Origin: Saccharomycopsis crataegensis
Lineage: Eukaryota; Ascomycota; Saccharomycetes; Ascoideales; Saccharomycopsidaceae
Direction of reading: 5' to 3'
Length of the DNA: 64,000 nt
Assembly: GCF_037102585.1 (NCBI RefSeq)
Contig: NW_027043820.1
Location: 1,708,501-1,772,500 of the forward strand
The position numbers were made by a program, and so were the translations under genes. Under the pieces are notes generated by a model. It was not told where the DNA came from. It ran no database searches and saw only the letters and a program-made list of their open reading frames with translations. Positions 28,791 to 39,354 of this stretch are shown one piece after another. Positions within the stretch are counted from its first letter, which is position 1. Each line of letters begins with the position of its first letter.

Positions 28791-31301
28791 ATGGATATAA
28801 GAATATCGGATCTGGCGATCGATAAGATCGCGTCTTTGTTACAAAATGAAGATGATTTGGTGAAAACAAATCAATTCAAAAAACAATTTGTTCAAGAAAA
28901 ATCAACCATCGATATTGAATTGAGATCAACTTTCCAAAACCAAATCCAGACCACCATGTCTGGCCTTAAAACTTTGCAACAATCGCAGAATCAAATCGAT
29001 AAGATCAAGTCGAATTTCAACAAGATTAGTAAAGTATCGGTGGAGAACAAACAATCAATTGAGAATTTTGAATTGGTGAATGAAACCAGTAAGATTTATG
29101 ATTTTTTCAACAAGGTTAATAAGATCTATAACCATATTTTGCATTTTAATGATGAAATCAAGTACATCAATGATTTGATAGATCAAGACGTGGGAGCTCA
29201 TGTCGAAGACAACGAAGACGATATTGAAGACAAAGTAATTATTGACACGGATATGACGCTACCTAATTTATTCAAGATTCATTACTGCCTAAACAAATTG
29301 AGAGATATGAAGGATCAGTTAGATGAATACGCAGATAATGTTTCCAATGATTACAAATCGATCATCACAAAATTATTTTATCCATTAAAATATGCAGTCA
29401 TGAAATTTGATAAAATCTTGGAGGAAATCATCTCTATGTTGATTGAAAGTTGTAAAGAAAATAATGTTGAATTGATTTTGATCTTGATTAAAATTTTGGA
29501 TGTCGAAGAAAGGGAGGATTTGAAAATCAATTGTACTTTAACAATTGTTGAGCATCGAGTATTGGGGTTGATTAAGAAGAGTATGGAAGATCAAGGGATG
29601 AAATACACCATTGCTTCGAAGATTGATGAAGGTTCTAATAATAAAAATCGTACCAACAATCCCCAAAAATTAAAACTAACTTTTCAACAACAACAAATTT
29701 ATGACAAGAATTTTGCGAATATCAAGAACCAACTCATGCAAAACAATTCAATAACCAGATTGAAGCCAAGAAACTACTTGGATTGGTTTTTCAAGATTTT
29801 GGAAAAATCGGTTGCAGAAACTTTCAGCAACTGTGATGAACATTTCCGTGACAAAGCAAAAGATGAACCCGGTCTATATTTTGAAATATTGGATAATCTA
29901 GAATGGATCTTTGATGATTTAAACATGGTGAAAAACTTCATTGATATTAATTTAGTGCCAAAACGCTGGAACTTCTTCCAAAAAATATTCGATATATACA
30001 CCAGAAATTGTCAGAAATTATTAACCAATATTATAGATATGGAACCAGAAACATTAATTATTTTAAGTATTTTGGATTACGATAAAAAATATGGCCAATT
30101 TCTCAAGGAGAGTTTGGCATTTAAGAAAAGTGAAATAAAATCCGTCATTGGTGATGATCAAAAGGAAAAATTGTTACAAGACTATATGGGGTTGATTGTG
30201 GGCAAGATGAAAGATTGGATGTTCAATCTCAAACGGACTGAAGAAGATGTGTTCATCAAAAGAGAAGCCCCACCAGATACCGACGAAGAAGGGTTACTCG
30301 GGTTCGAAGGTTCCAATGTGGTGTTCAGAATGTTCATTCAACAAGCCGATGTTGCCGCTGGATCAGGTCAAGGAAGAATTTTGGCTGGAGTTATTGGGGA
30401 TTTCTGTACGATTTTAATTGATCGTCAGAAAAGTTGGAGCGGTTTAGTTCAGTCCGAAGTGCAAAAACTATTACAGTTTAATCATGAAGAATCCCAAGAA
30501 GAGGGCTTCCCAGGCGGTTTACTTGAATATATTGTAGCATTGGCCAACGATCAAATTCGTGGCGCTGACTTCATTGAGTCAATGAAATCGAAATACATTA
30601 AAATGGTCTCCAAGAAATACTCTTCAACAATGGACGAGAATTTGGATAATGTCGTGGAAGGTTTTATCAACTCATCCAAAGAATGTTTGGAAACTTTGAT
30701 AGCCATCATGTTTGATGATTTGACAGGACCATTCAAGCAAATATTCACTAAGGAATGGTATAATGACAGCGGTCACCAAGCTAAGCAAATCTGTGATACT
30801 TTAATGGAGTATATTTCCGATATCCAACCGTTGATGAATCCGTTATTGTTTGATATTATAATTGAAAATATTGTTGACGAGTTATTGATCAAGTATTTGG
30901 GGGCCCTAGATAATAAACACATACACTCTAATTTCAGCAGTCAATCAAAGAAATTAAAAATCATTGAAAAAATCAAATTGGACGTTTCAATTTTCTTCCC
31001 AACATTCGACCAGTTCTATGAGGGTCTTGAAGGGAAATTTAGAATCGTTGAATATTTGATTGATTTCATCTACTTGGATAGTGAAGAGGAGATCGTTGAA
31101 AAGTTCAAAGAATTGGTAATTGATTTCAGTGATGTGCCAATCGATTTCATTGGTAAAATCATGAAGGCCAAAAAGCTTGATTCCAAAAAGGCGGATTTCA
31201 TAATGGAAGAATGTAACAATGCTAAGAATGAGTACTTATCACAATTGACAGATCCTATCCCAACCTTCATGGAAAGGTTGAGTTTTGATAGAAAGAAATG
31301 A
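28791..31301 (+). CDS. SEC6: Exocyst complex subunit Sec6
   Basis: The protein has 836 residues (S. cerevisiae Sec6 has 805). Matching blocks occur along its length: an N-terminal coiled coil with FVQEKSTIDIEL, KILDVEEREDLKINC, LDNLEWIFDDL, EPETLIILSILDYDK, KSVIGDDQKEKLLQDYMGLI, EYIVALANDQIRGADF and MFDDLTGPFKQIF. Sec6 is a core subunit of the octameric exocyst that tethers secretory vesicles at the bud tip and neck and binds the SNARE Sec9. An in-frame TAG lies two codons upstream of the ATG, fixing the start. Residue 8 (in ISDLA) is the only CTG codon I noticed, at a position where S. cerevisiae Sec6 has Leu. Confidence 0.95.
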   Translation: MDIRISDLAIDKIASLLQNEDDLVKTNQFKKQFVQEKSTIDIELRSTFQNQIQTTMSGLKTLQQSQNQIDKIKSNFNKISKVSVENKQSIENFELVNETSKIYDFFNKVNKIYNHILHFNDEIKYINDLIDQDVGAHVEDNEDDIEDKVIIDTDMTLPNLFKIHYCLNKLRDMKDQLDEYADNVSNDYKSIITKLFYPLKYAVMKFDKILEEIISMLIESCKENNVELILILIKILDVEEREDLKINCTLTIVEHRVLGLIKKSMEDQGMKYTIASKIDEGSNNKNRTNNPQKLKLTFQQQQIYDKNFANIKNQLMQNNSITRLKPRNYLDWFFKILEKSVAETFSNCDEHFRDKAKDEPGLYFEILDNLEWIFDDLNMVKNFIDINLVPKRWNFFQKIFDIYTRNCQKLLTNIIDMEPETLIILSILDYDKKYGQFLKESLAFKKSEIKSVIGDDQKEKLLQDYMGLIVGKMKDWMFNLKRTEEDVFIKREAPPDTDEEGLLGFEGSNVVFRMFIQQADVAAGSGQGRILAGVIGDFCTILIDRQKSWSGLVQSEVQKLLQFNHEESQEEGFPGGLLEYIVALANDQIRGADFIESMKSKYIKMVSKKYSSTMDENLDNVVEGFINSSKECLETLIAIMFDDLTGPFKQIFTKEWYNDSGHQAKQICDTLMEYISDIQPLMNPLLFDIIIENIVDELLIKYLGALDNKHIHSNFSSQSKKLKIIEKIKLDVSIFFPTFDQFYEGLEGKFRIVEYLIDFIYLDSEEEIVEKFKELVIDFSDVPIDFIGKIMKAKKLDSKKADFIMEECNNAKNEYLSQLTDPIPTFMERLSFDRKK

Positions 31302-31563
31302 TTTGATTTAAAATTTTTGAACTATAATGAATACTTTTATGCCCGCTATATTCTTCTTTGTAATCTTATCAGTATAATTCTTGTCACGGTTAAAATGGGT
31401 TCTGTGCTTTCAAATTCTAGCAATAATTTATGAGGGTATTACACCCCTATTTCTTACAGGGTCAAAAAGCAGCTTTTTTTTTATGGGGGAGGGCCATCAC
31501 AAAAATTTGAAATTTTTATTATACCAATTAACCGCAACAGGTGTTACAATACCAGAAAGAAAC

Positions 31564-32268
31564 ATGGGAATTATTAAAAAGACCTTATTTGGTGCTACTT
31601 GCGGTGCTGTTGGATATGGATACTATCTCAGCAAGCAATATGAGAGTATTCCATTTTACCAAATTCCAAGACAAATGGAGATCAATAATATTGTGAATAA
31701 CTACAAAACCAACCCAGATGAATTCTTTGCTTACTGCAACACTTATAGCAGCAAAATCAGACTAGACCCAAAGAAATTGACTACTGCTCAACCAGGGAAA
31801 TTCCACACCGAAAAAGACGTGATCAACGAAATCTTGGTCAAGTTTTTGAATAATGGTTTTTATCAATTACAATTGCCAAAAGAAGTGGAATTGAAGGATT
31901 TGGATACAACAGAAAATAATTTTTCAATTTATACCCACAAGCCAAACTCTGTTGTGGTGAAAGTTGAGATTCCGACCATGATTGTGAATAATGTTGAAAA
32001 ACTTTCTGATTGGGGGTTACCATATAGGACCAACAGTACTAGTTATCAAGAGATTTATGTTGAATTGAAGCCAGAAGTCAATGAAAAAACCCAGATCAAT
32101 GAAACTTATAGTGCTGAAGTATTCTTCAGCAGTGCTGATTTATATAACAAACATAATTTTGATGGGAAAATTTTGCCAAGAGTGTTGTTGAGTGTCAACA
32201 GATTTTACAATAGATTGTTATTGAAGGCTGGTGTTGATAGTATCAGCGAAAGTTTGGGGATGGAATGA
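31564..32268 (+). CDS. Small protein with N-terminal membrane segment, unknown family
   Basis: The protein has 234 residues from the ATG at 31564 (MGIIKKTLFGATCGAVGYGY). The frame is open further upstream, and another ATG there would give a longer, poorly conserved-looking leader; the later start yields a short basic N-terminus plus a hydrophobic segment (about 5-24), like a mitochondrial or ER anchor. The rest is soluble, mixed alpha/beta, with SKQYESIPFYQIP and a C-terminal LPRVLLSVNRFYNRLLLKAG. I do not recognise it. It faces CAB4 tail to tail, 165 bp apart. Confidence 0.65.
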   Translation: MGIIKKTLFGATCGAVGYGYYLSKQYESIPFYQIPRQMEINNIVNNYKTNPDEFFAYCNTYSSKIRLDPKKLTTAQPGKFHTEKDVINEILVKFLNNGFYQLQLPKEVELKDLDTTENNFSIYTHKPNSVVVKVEIPTMIVNNVEKLSDWGLPYRTNSTSYQEIYVELKPEVNEKTQINETYSAEVFFSSADLYNKHNFDGKILPRVLLSVNRFYNRLLLKAGVDSISESLGME

Positions 32269-32433
32269 TTCGATTGTGTGTAATGACCTTAATGAACAAT
32301 GTGTAAATACTTATTCTACTGGAAAATAACAGATCCTCGTCAATTTGTAAGAATGAACTATACCAGTAATTCTCTAAAAAAAAAAAAAGAAAAACAAAAA
32401 ACAAATAAAGCTAAAATGCTCAAGGAAACTTAC

Positions 32434-33501
32434 TTATTCTTCCTTATCTACTTTACCCACTAATTTTTCAAATTCGTGAAACTGGCCTTCTCTGATAAAT
32501 GTGCTACTGATCTTATCATCAACTCGTTTATCATCTTCGATTAATTTCACCACAAAAATCTCCAACTCATTCAATCCATTCTCTTTACGTTTATCATTGA
32601 CCATCCCACCACCTTTCGCGGTTTCCTCGGTCACTAATAGTAAGTCCATATTCGCCACAAAGGCTGTTGGTCCATACATATCGTTCAACTCATGAATATT
32701 CACTTTATAATCATCATTTGGTTTCAATCGTTTGACAAACCCCATCACTGTATCATGTCTTGCTTTGTAGCTTTGTAAAAATTCATCAAATTTCTTTTTA
32801 GCCAACATTGCCGCGATAGACACCCCGATGATTAGAGAATCTGTGGACAAGAATGACCCAATCGACAACAAGATCTTGTGGCCATCGTGCAAATTATCAA
32901 AGGTGCCTCCCACACACCCAACCTTGACTTGTTTTACTTTATCATTGTTTTCATAAAATAACGTGTCTTGAACTTCGCCAACCATCTCATCTAATTCAAA
33001 TGATTTAATGGTGGCTGAATTATTACCTTGATAATTGAATTGCTGGATTAATGACGTGATATTCTTGGTGTCTGCAACAATCAAATCAAAACCATATAAT
33101 GGCTTCCCATCTTCTTTGTTTAAAGCATTGATATCACTAACATTGAATAACACCTGAGTGAAAATTGGGATCTGAATTGGACACCCGTACAGTTTTTGTA
33201 ATTGTAAAATGATTCTTCTTGCCAAATCATAAAACCCGACCAACACATTCTCTAAGACATTCACATCATCAATTCTGGTATTAATATGAAAATAGAGCAG
33301 CTTGGTCAATTGGCTTTTAATCTGCAAATATTTCGCGAGTTTAGAAGTCCTATCTGGCTTATTGTTAATTTGATCCACTAACAAAGCTTGAGCTTCTCTG
33401 GTGATCTCACTTCGTAGCAATAGCTCAATGGTATTGGATAATATGGTTTCGTATTTAAGGCAATCATGAGGATCTTTTATTAGTATTACAGCAGATTTCA
33501 T
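32434..33501 (-). CDS. CAB4: Phosphopantetheine adenylyltransferase Cab4 (coenzyme A synthesis)
   Basis: The protein has 355 residues. The C-terminal half is a nucleotidyltransferase fold with GGTFDNLHDGH (198-208), the (T/H)xGH-type ATP-binding motif, and ISSTFIR (331-337), the second signature. The N-terminal about 190 residues are the fungal extension involved in complex assembly. Cab4 transfers AMP from ATP to 4'-phosphopantetheine to make dephospho-CoA and forms part of the yeast CoA-synthesising complex with Cab2, Cab3 and Cab5. The motifs, spacing and fungal N-terminal extension make this call firm. Confidence 0.92.
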   Translation of the reverse strand: MKSAVILIKDPHDCLKYETILSNTIELLLRSEITREAQALLVDQINNKPDRTSKLAKYLQIKSQLTKLLYFHINTRIDDVNVLENVLVGFYDLARRIILQLQKLYGCPIQIPIFTQVLFNVSDINALNKEDGKPLYGFDLIVADTKNITSLIQQFNYQGNNSATIKSFELDEMVGEVQDTLFYENNDKVKQVKVGCVGGTFDNLHDGHKILLSIGSFLSTDSLIIGVSIAAMLAKKKFDEFLQSYKARHDTVMGFVKRLKPNDDYKVNIHELNDMYGPTAFVANMDLLLVTEETAKGGGMVNDKRKENGLNELEIFVVKLIEDDKRVDDKISSTFIREGQFHEFEKLVGKVDKEE

Positions 33502-34309
33502 CCTAACCAGTGCTCGAGAGAAACCTGTCTGTCAATTGAGTATTCTTTGTTGATAAAGGTTGATTGCAATTATTGTGCCAAAAAAAAAAAAAAAAAAAAA
33601 AAAAATTGGGGGTTTACGACCCTAACAAAAAATCACTTCTTTTGAATACCCCAACTACTACAAATGATGAGAAATTTCAAGTACTGTTCCCACTTTTAAT
33701 AGCAGATTGCTTCCCCCCGGTCCTTACAAAGATCAATTAACAGAATAGGATAGGATATAGTTTGAGAATTCGCAGTTATACATATATATAAAAAGAAAAG
33801 TTGCACACAAAAAAGGATTGAAAAAAGCCAAAAACTCGCCAACGCGTAGCTGATTCAAATGAAAAAAAAAAACATATGAACATGGCGAATTCAAAAAATA
33901 TTGCAAAAGTATAAAAAAAAATAGAGGAAATTGGTTAGAAGACAGAACACTCAAGGAAAACAATTAGTAGCTCTCCATGAATATTTAGATCTTCCCACCT
34001 GTAAAACTTGGCTATTTGGCACCAGAAGAAAAAAAATGTTGAGCACCCTTAGTTATGATGACCAAAAAGCATTAGCAAGAATTAAAATAAAAAAAAAGTC
34101 ACACAAATCAAAAAAAAAAAAACACCCAAAATTTAAAAACCCACAAAATAAATTATTATTTCAAAACCTTTGAATTTCTTCTTCTTTTCCTTCTCTTTCA
34201 GTTTGCAACATTGAATATCTCAAATTAATCAAAAAAATATTAAAATACACTCATAAAAATCTCTATTTTACATTTACTTCATTATTACCACAAAGGGGTT
34301 TTTTAAAAC
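33502..34309. other. Intergenic upstream of CAB4
   Basis: About 800 bp, extremely A-rich, including an A run of 26 (33580-33605). Short open frames here are Lys/Asn-rich chance frames. Confidence 0.6.
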
Positions 34310-35275
34310 TTAAAAGCAACGACCCTTTTCCAAATCTTCAATTGTATCTTCAATTACCTCATCGTCATCATCATCTTCAACCAACTCAATAGTGGCATAT
34401 TTGATCAAGTCCCAGCGACCCCAAAATGCAGCAACATCCTCGGAATCATCAGAATCAACAAAATCTTGCAAAAAATTCTTGGCTTTGATTAGACGATCCT
34501 TAAGGTTTTGAATCTTGATACTTTCCGGCTGCTGAGACACAGTCTTCTTGTTGGTATATTCAAACTCTGATTCATAATCTGTCAATTCTGTTCCATCAGT
34601 TTTGTAATCTGAATCATAGTCTGAGCTAGCAGCAGACATTGGAGTGGTTGGGAAGTCGGTGGACGCATCCATACGATTGTACATCCTTTCTTCAGCAAAT
34701 GAAGTGGTGTCACAATAACGAGCCCAAGCTTCATCAATAGCACCCATCAAATAGTCAAAGCATCTGGCTCTAGCAGCTCTGTCAGAACTAGGCAAGGATT
34801 GACATTGTGGTACGATATTTTCACTGGCGAGAGGTATATTATTACTGATAACTTCATCATTATTGTTATTGATGAATTCTGAGCCGGTGGCGGCGCTAAT
34901 AATTTTTGTGATATTGGAATTGGAATTTAGGTTCTTCAATACATTGCTTGAGTCAGCAACACATTTGCTATTTCTTCTCATAGGCTTGGAAACCACAGAG
35001 AGTCTTCTGTTATATGGCAAGGAGAACCGACGCTTTCTATCAAAGATAGATGACTCTAGCTGTTCTTGTTCGGCAGCAGAGTACTCATGTTCAAGGTCGT
35101 CCTCATCAGAAGAAGATGAGTAGTAAGCACGGTGGTGAGATGGCAAAGTATTCAAGAGGTGAAATCTTTTGTTTGTGACAAACCTGCTCTGTTGGCCATT
35201 GGTATTGCTGGTAAGTGCCTTCAGGTAACTGCGCTTAAAGCTCTTTGAAGAAAGGGCCTGCGACGACAATGCCAT
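34310..35275 (-). CDS. Fungal-specific protein with RARCFDYLMGAIDEAWARYC motif
   Basis: The protein has 321 residues, largely disordered and Ser/Asn/acid rich. The only strongly structured-looking part is DRAARARCFDYLMGAIDEAWARYCD (165-189), predicted helical, followed by SFAEERMYNR. Basic segments KRRFSLPYNRRLSVVSKP (81-98) look like phosphorylation or localisation sites, and the C-terminus is acidic (about 295-315). I recall the central motif from a small family of poorly characterised yeast proteins, perhaps including YKR075C and YOR062C, but this is from memory and unverified. Function is unknown. Confidence 0.7.
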   Translation of the reverse strand: MALSSQALSSKSFKRSYLKALTSNTNGQQSRFVTNKRFHLLNTLPSHHRAYYSSSSDEDDLEHEYSAAEQEQLESSIFDRKRRFSLPYNRRLSVVSKPMRRNSKCVADSSNVLKNLNSNSNITKIISAATGSEFINNNNDEVISNNIPLASENIVPQCQSLPSSDRAARARCFDYLMGAIDEAWARYCDTTSFAEERMYNRMDASTDFPTTPMSAASSDYDSDYKTDGTELTDYESEFEYTNKKTVSQQPESIKIQNLKDRLIKAKNFLQDFVDSDDSEDVAAFWGRWDLIKYATIELVEDDDDDEVIEDTIEDLEKGRCF

Positions 35276-36633
35276 ATTGTATATTATAGACGTAAGGTAA
35301 AAAAGGAGGGTTATGAACGTGTTTGATGTGCACGTGAATTAGTGGTTGCGAAGCTTTGGTACGCTGGTGTGTGGATGGGATGGGCAAAAAAATCAGAGCC
35401 GGAAAAAAAAAAGAAAATTTTTCAAAAGCAGGCCTCTGATTGGATAAGGATTAAATTCGCCACAAAAAGGGGGGGAACTCTGAACAACACAACTAAGTGG
35501 TCAGAAAACAACAAAAACGGCACAAAGATGACAAAAGAATAAAAGAATAATATGTATTCCTTTATTGGTAAGCTTCTGAGTTATGTAGATAGTTGTGTAA
35601 AATGTCGCGGTAGAACGCTTTTTGTCGTAGAAGACTTTTTGTTGAGGTGTTAACCAGTTATAAAAAGTCGGGTCTTCAGGGGTGGCGGAGATGGTGTTTA
35701 AGAAAAATTTGCGAGAGGGAGAAAAAAAAAAAAAAAGAAAACGGCAGCAAAGTTGAAGAAATAAATGGGAATTACTATTAAAATAAAAAGAAGGGGTGGC
35801 ACATGTGCGGGTGATCATCCCGGGTAACTATTCTCCTGCAATCCGTCTCGGAGAAGAAAGTTCCAGAGCTTCCATTGCAGGTTGCTCATAAGTACTATGA
35901 AACACAAGCAGTAATAATGCTGAAGGTTTTATGAAACATGTCTCTATTTAATTAGCTATATCATTTGGTGTGGATATCCATTCCTAGAGGCTTTGCTTTC
36001 ATGAAAAGATTTTACCCTACGCCATGCCCAAAAGTGATAGGGGGTGTGTTCCAACATTAGGGCTTGGTGCATAAAGATCGGCAGTCATGTGTGAGATACA
36101 GTATGTCCACATTCCTTCAGGACATTGTGCGTCACTGTCATCAAATTTTGCCTAACATTCCCAATTGACAAGGTTTGTCAAGTGCAATATGTCACTAAAA
36201 ATAAGTTGTTTGATTGCTATTATGATCCCTGTAAGGTAATATTGATAAGGAACAACACAACATGAATATTGGCAACGTGTAGTGCGGGTTCCAGAATAAG
36301 TATCTCTGATTGTGGAAAATGTTCCAGTCTTGCTTTCTGGATCTCTTAATGTGAATCGTTTGTAAGCTTATGTCAAAGTCTCGCTTAGCAGAATGGAAAG
36401 TATCCATGTATAGTCTGAAACCACTGCATTGTGGAGCGGAGCCACGTCAAGGTAATATTACCAGCAATTATAGGGTGATAATTTCAAAATATGTTTCCAA
36501 TTGATTGCAGGGATATCAATTACATGGTAATTGTTGTGACACACAGTGCTATTGTAAAAAAAAAAAAATTGTGACAACCATAGAGCTGACTTGGATGTGT
36601 TTGTAATGGTAGAGTAGGTATTCGGTGCTCGAT

Positions 36634-36744
36634 GAAACTAGCGGCTGTGCATCCAAGATATATTAGTAGTAGCGGCAGAATAGGAATTTCAATTCTGTGT
36701 GAAGCTAGCAGTTATACATCCAATATATATTAGAAGTATTAGCA
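36634..36744. repeat. Imperfect direct repeat, two units of about 41-44 bp
   Basis: Unit 1 (36634-36674) and unit 2 (36701-36744) share TGAA-CTAGC, -CATCCAA-ATAT and ATTAG-AGTA-TAGC with a 67-bp period. Confidence 0.55.
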
Positions 36745-37336
36745 CCATATCGTGTAGTAATCTGCAAGACTATTGTGTCTTTTCATAATAGTAGAATAAT
36801 TTGTGGGCTTTTACATCGCTGTTGTTCTTTAGAGAAAACGCTTCAAGTGATATTTTCCAATGATATTTTTTGACGCGTCTCGCTCACCATATCTGTTGAT
36901 TGTTTTGATAACAGAAGTATAACGAATAGAGCAACACATATAAACTGATAGTTACACATGAATTCTGATGAACTCAGGTACTTAATCCAAATAATGAGAG
37001 CTATATGTGATTGGAATAGTTGTTGTAGTCAACAAAAAAAAAAAATTTTGCACAAAACTTGCCGTCAATAATAAGCACACTGTATTATACCTGGAAAGCT
37101 CTATCAACAAAGAATTGGAAAAATAAGTTAGTCTTCTTGATTGAATATTTGAAGTTTAGCATCATCTTAGAAACTCGAGCTTTGCAATGTTTTCCCTCGA
37201 TCCATTTTGATAAGAACAGTTTCTGTTTTTTCCAAATGCTCATGTAGATATTGTTTATGTAGATATTATTGCAATACATTGATGATTCTACTTTTCTTTT
37301 TATGTAAAAATTACAAAATAGTATCAGACAGCTCAA

Positions 37337-37678
37337 CTATACTTGATTTTTACTGGGCACAGTATTACACCAACAACTTTCATTGAAGTATGCAGAGCGA
37401 TTAAGTCTTCGTTTGAAAAAACTAGAAATTCCACAATACATGATGATAATCACCCACCTCTTTTTTTGGAAACCTTGAAATTCGATATAATTAACATCGA
37501 CTGATTTAATGACTGCTCTATATATGATTAAGTTTAGATTCGTGTTTATTACAAATAATTCAGGTAGAGGAAATTTGGGGATTTCATGAAGATATGTAAA
37601 ATCACTGGGGAAAACAATTGCATTCAAAGACGCGTTTTCTAAAAGAAGTAAGTTACCAAATCTATTTGAAATTGCAAG
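37337..37678 (-). pseudogene. Coding-like remnant, possibly leucine-rich-repeat type
   Basis: A 113-codon open frame without a start ATG. Its first half reads like a leucine-rich segment (GNLLLLENASLNAI, then FPSDFTYLHEIPKFPLPELF, then INTNLNLI), while the second half is less regular. It sits in gene-poor DNA with no partner exon I could define. It could be a decayed gene or an exon; the LRR resemblance is a visual impression only. Confidence 0.25.
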
Positions 37679-38183
37679 CTATTCCATTTTACAATTTTCG
37701 AAAAAAATATATTTTATATCACAGCCAAGTAGATATGATTTCAATAATTATAAAGGAGCTGTGAAGAGTTTGACAGCGATTAAGAAAGTTTTTGAATATC
37801 TTACTCATACCTTCAATGAAGGCTTCTTTCGTTCAAACTCCAGTGAAATGTTTTAGTGAGATGTTAAACACAGTAATACTAGAGCCAAAAATAGCAAGCG
37901 ATTACGGGAGCAACAAATTGTCTTGAATAAGGCAAGCAGGATTGTTTACGATTTCTTCATGAGACAAATAGCGGTGGAGTGATATCTACAAGCCCAGATA
38001 CCGCCATCGAACACAATCCAGTAACAACATATGCGTTCAGACTAAATAATCAAAGTGATGCCTTCTCGTTAAATTTGATGAAAACTGTCTATAAGGATGA
38101 TATATATCTCCCAGATTAACGTGGGCTTGATATAAACACACAATAGGAAGACCCAAAGATTTGTAGCCAGGGTGTAACACCCG

Positions 38184-38195
38184 GTGTCGCGACAC
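38184..38195. repeat. 12-bp perfect palindrome
   Basis: GTGTCGCGACAC, directly after the inverted repeat GGGTG-TAA-CACCC (38170-38182). Confidence 0.9.
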
Positions 38196-38403
38196 TAAAG
38201 AAACGACAGATGCTCCGACATTAAACAGTAGCCAGATCCCGAACAATACTACAACCTGTTACGTTTCCAACAAATCTTATTTAGCAATTTTGAAAACTCC
38301 CAACACGCTCAAAATTTTTTCCACAATAGGGTTGGCAGCGTTTTTTTTTTTTTTTTTTTTTTAAAATTATACCACAATCAGCCATACACGTTGTGGCTTC
38401 TAA

Positions 38404-38415
38404 GATGGCGCCATC
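38404..38415. repeat. 12-bp perfect palindrome
   Basis: GATGGCGCCATC, in GC-rich DNA 42 bp after a T run of 22. Confidence 0.9.
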
Positions 38416-39354
38416 GGAAGTTGCAGGTAATTTATTACAAGACATCACCACAACTAGTTATTGGTGGGGTTCGGTTGATGTATATTATTTACAATAGTAA
38501 ATAGTTCTATTTAATATCTACAAGTCAATGTAGACAATAGCATTAGTGTAAGCTCCCTAAAATTTACTACATCAAAGTATTATTTAGACCCAGTACTATC
38601 TAGATACATTCACCAGTAGCAAAACACTACTGGGACTGCAATGGTGGCTGGTACTGTGATGGTGACGGGCACTGTGATAGCATCAATCTACGATCAAGAA
38701 CCAAACAACCCATGAACGAATAACTACCATTCGAAAATAGTCTACTAGTGTAGTATACCACAGCAGCGGAAGGCCCTGAAGTTTTTTGAAATATCATATT
38801 CCCAACTTTTATGCGAATTGTCATTGAGAAACCCAAGAATGCTAAGAGGCTAGACAGTATAGAAATGCAAGGAATTCTCGCTGACAAATGTAGCAGCTGT
38901 GATTGGCCAAAGATCCCGATAACCCTGCTCACACAGCAGGATTTGCAAGCAAAAGTTATTTTTTCCTCATTTTTACGGAGTGCGTTTAGCAACGAGAGTC
39001 ATGATATACACAAAATCTCTACCTAGTTCATTCTGGTTTTTCATCATCGCGTTCCTTCACTTACAGATATTTTTGCTGTTTTGGTTTTTTATTTTCAAAA
39101 ATAATATTGTTGAATAATCATGGGATGCTACTGAAACACTCATTTTTATTTTACTTATACCAATCACGTTTATAAGCGATTTATTTTCAACAAATATCAC
39201 ACCCCAGCATCTTGGCGAATTAACAGGATTTCCAACACCCAAGTTCTTCTGCTTTCATCTCGAACATTCAAAGGAATACACCCCTTCATGGACTACGCTT
39301 TATGTACCACAAGTCATATCTATCCAAATTTTTCCCCAATATAGCTTGAAAATT

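Larger units (their letters stand above)
35276..39354. other. 4-kb gene-poor region
   Basis: The longest stretch here without a convincing gene. It contains two 12-bp perfect palindromes (38184-38195 and 38404-38415), a GGGTG/CACCC inverted repeat (38170-38182), an imperfect direct repeat (36634-36674 and 36701-36744), a T run of 22 (38341-38362), and two coding-like open frames without starts (37337-37678 minus, 37931-38119 plus). No tRNA, LTR or transposase was recognised. Confidence 0.5.

Noticed and set aside
31381-31563. Upstream extension of the 234-residue protein
   Set aside because: The extension begins at a non-ATG codon, or at an ATG in a T/G-rich stretch, and would bury the natural membrane-anchor start.
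38037-38246. Minus-strand 69-codon frame over the palindromes
   Set aside because: No ATG at its start, overlaps a frame on the other strand, and shows no family features.
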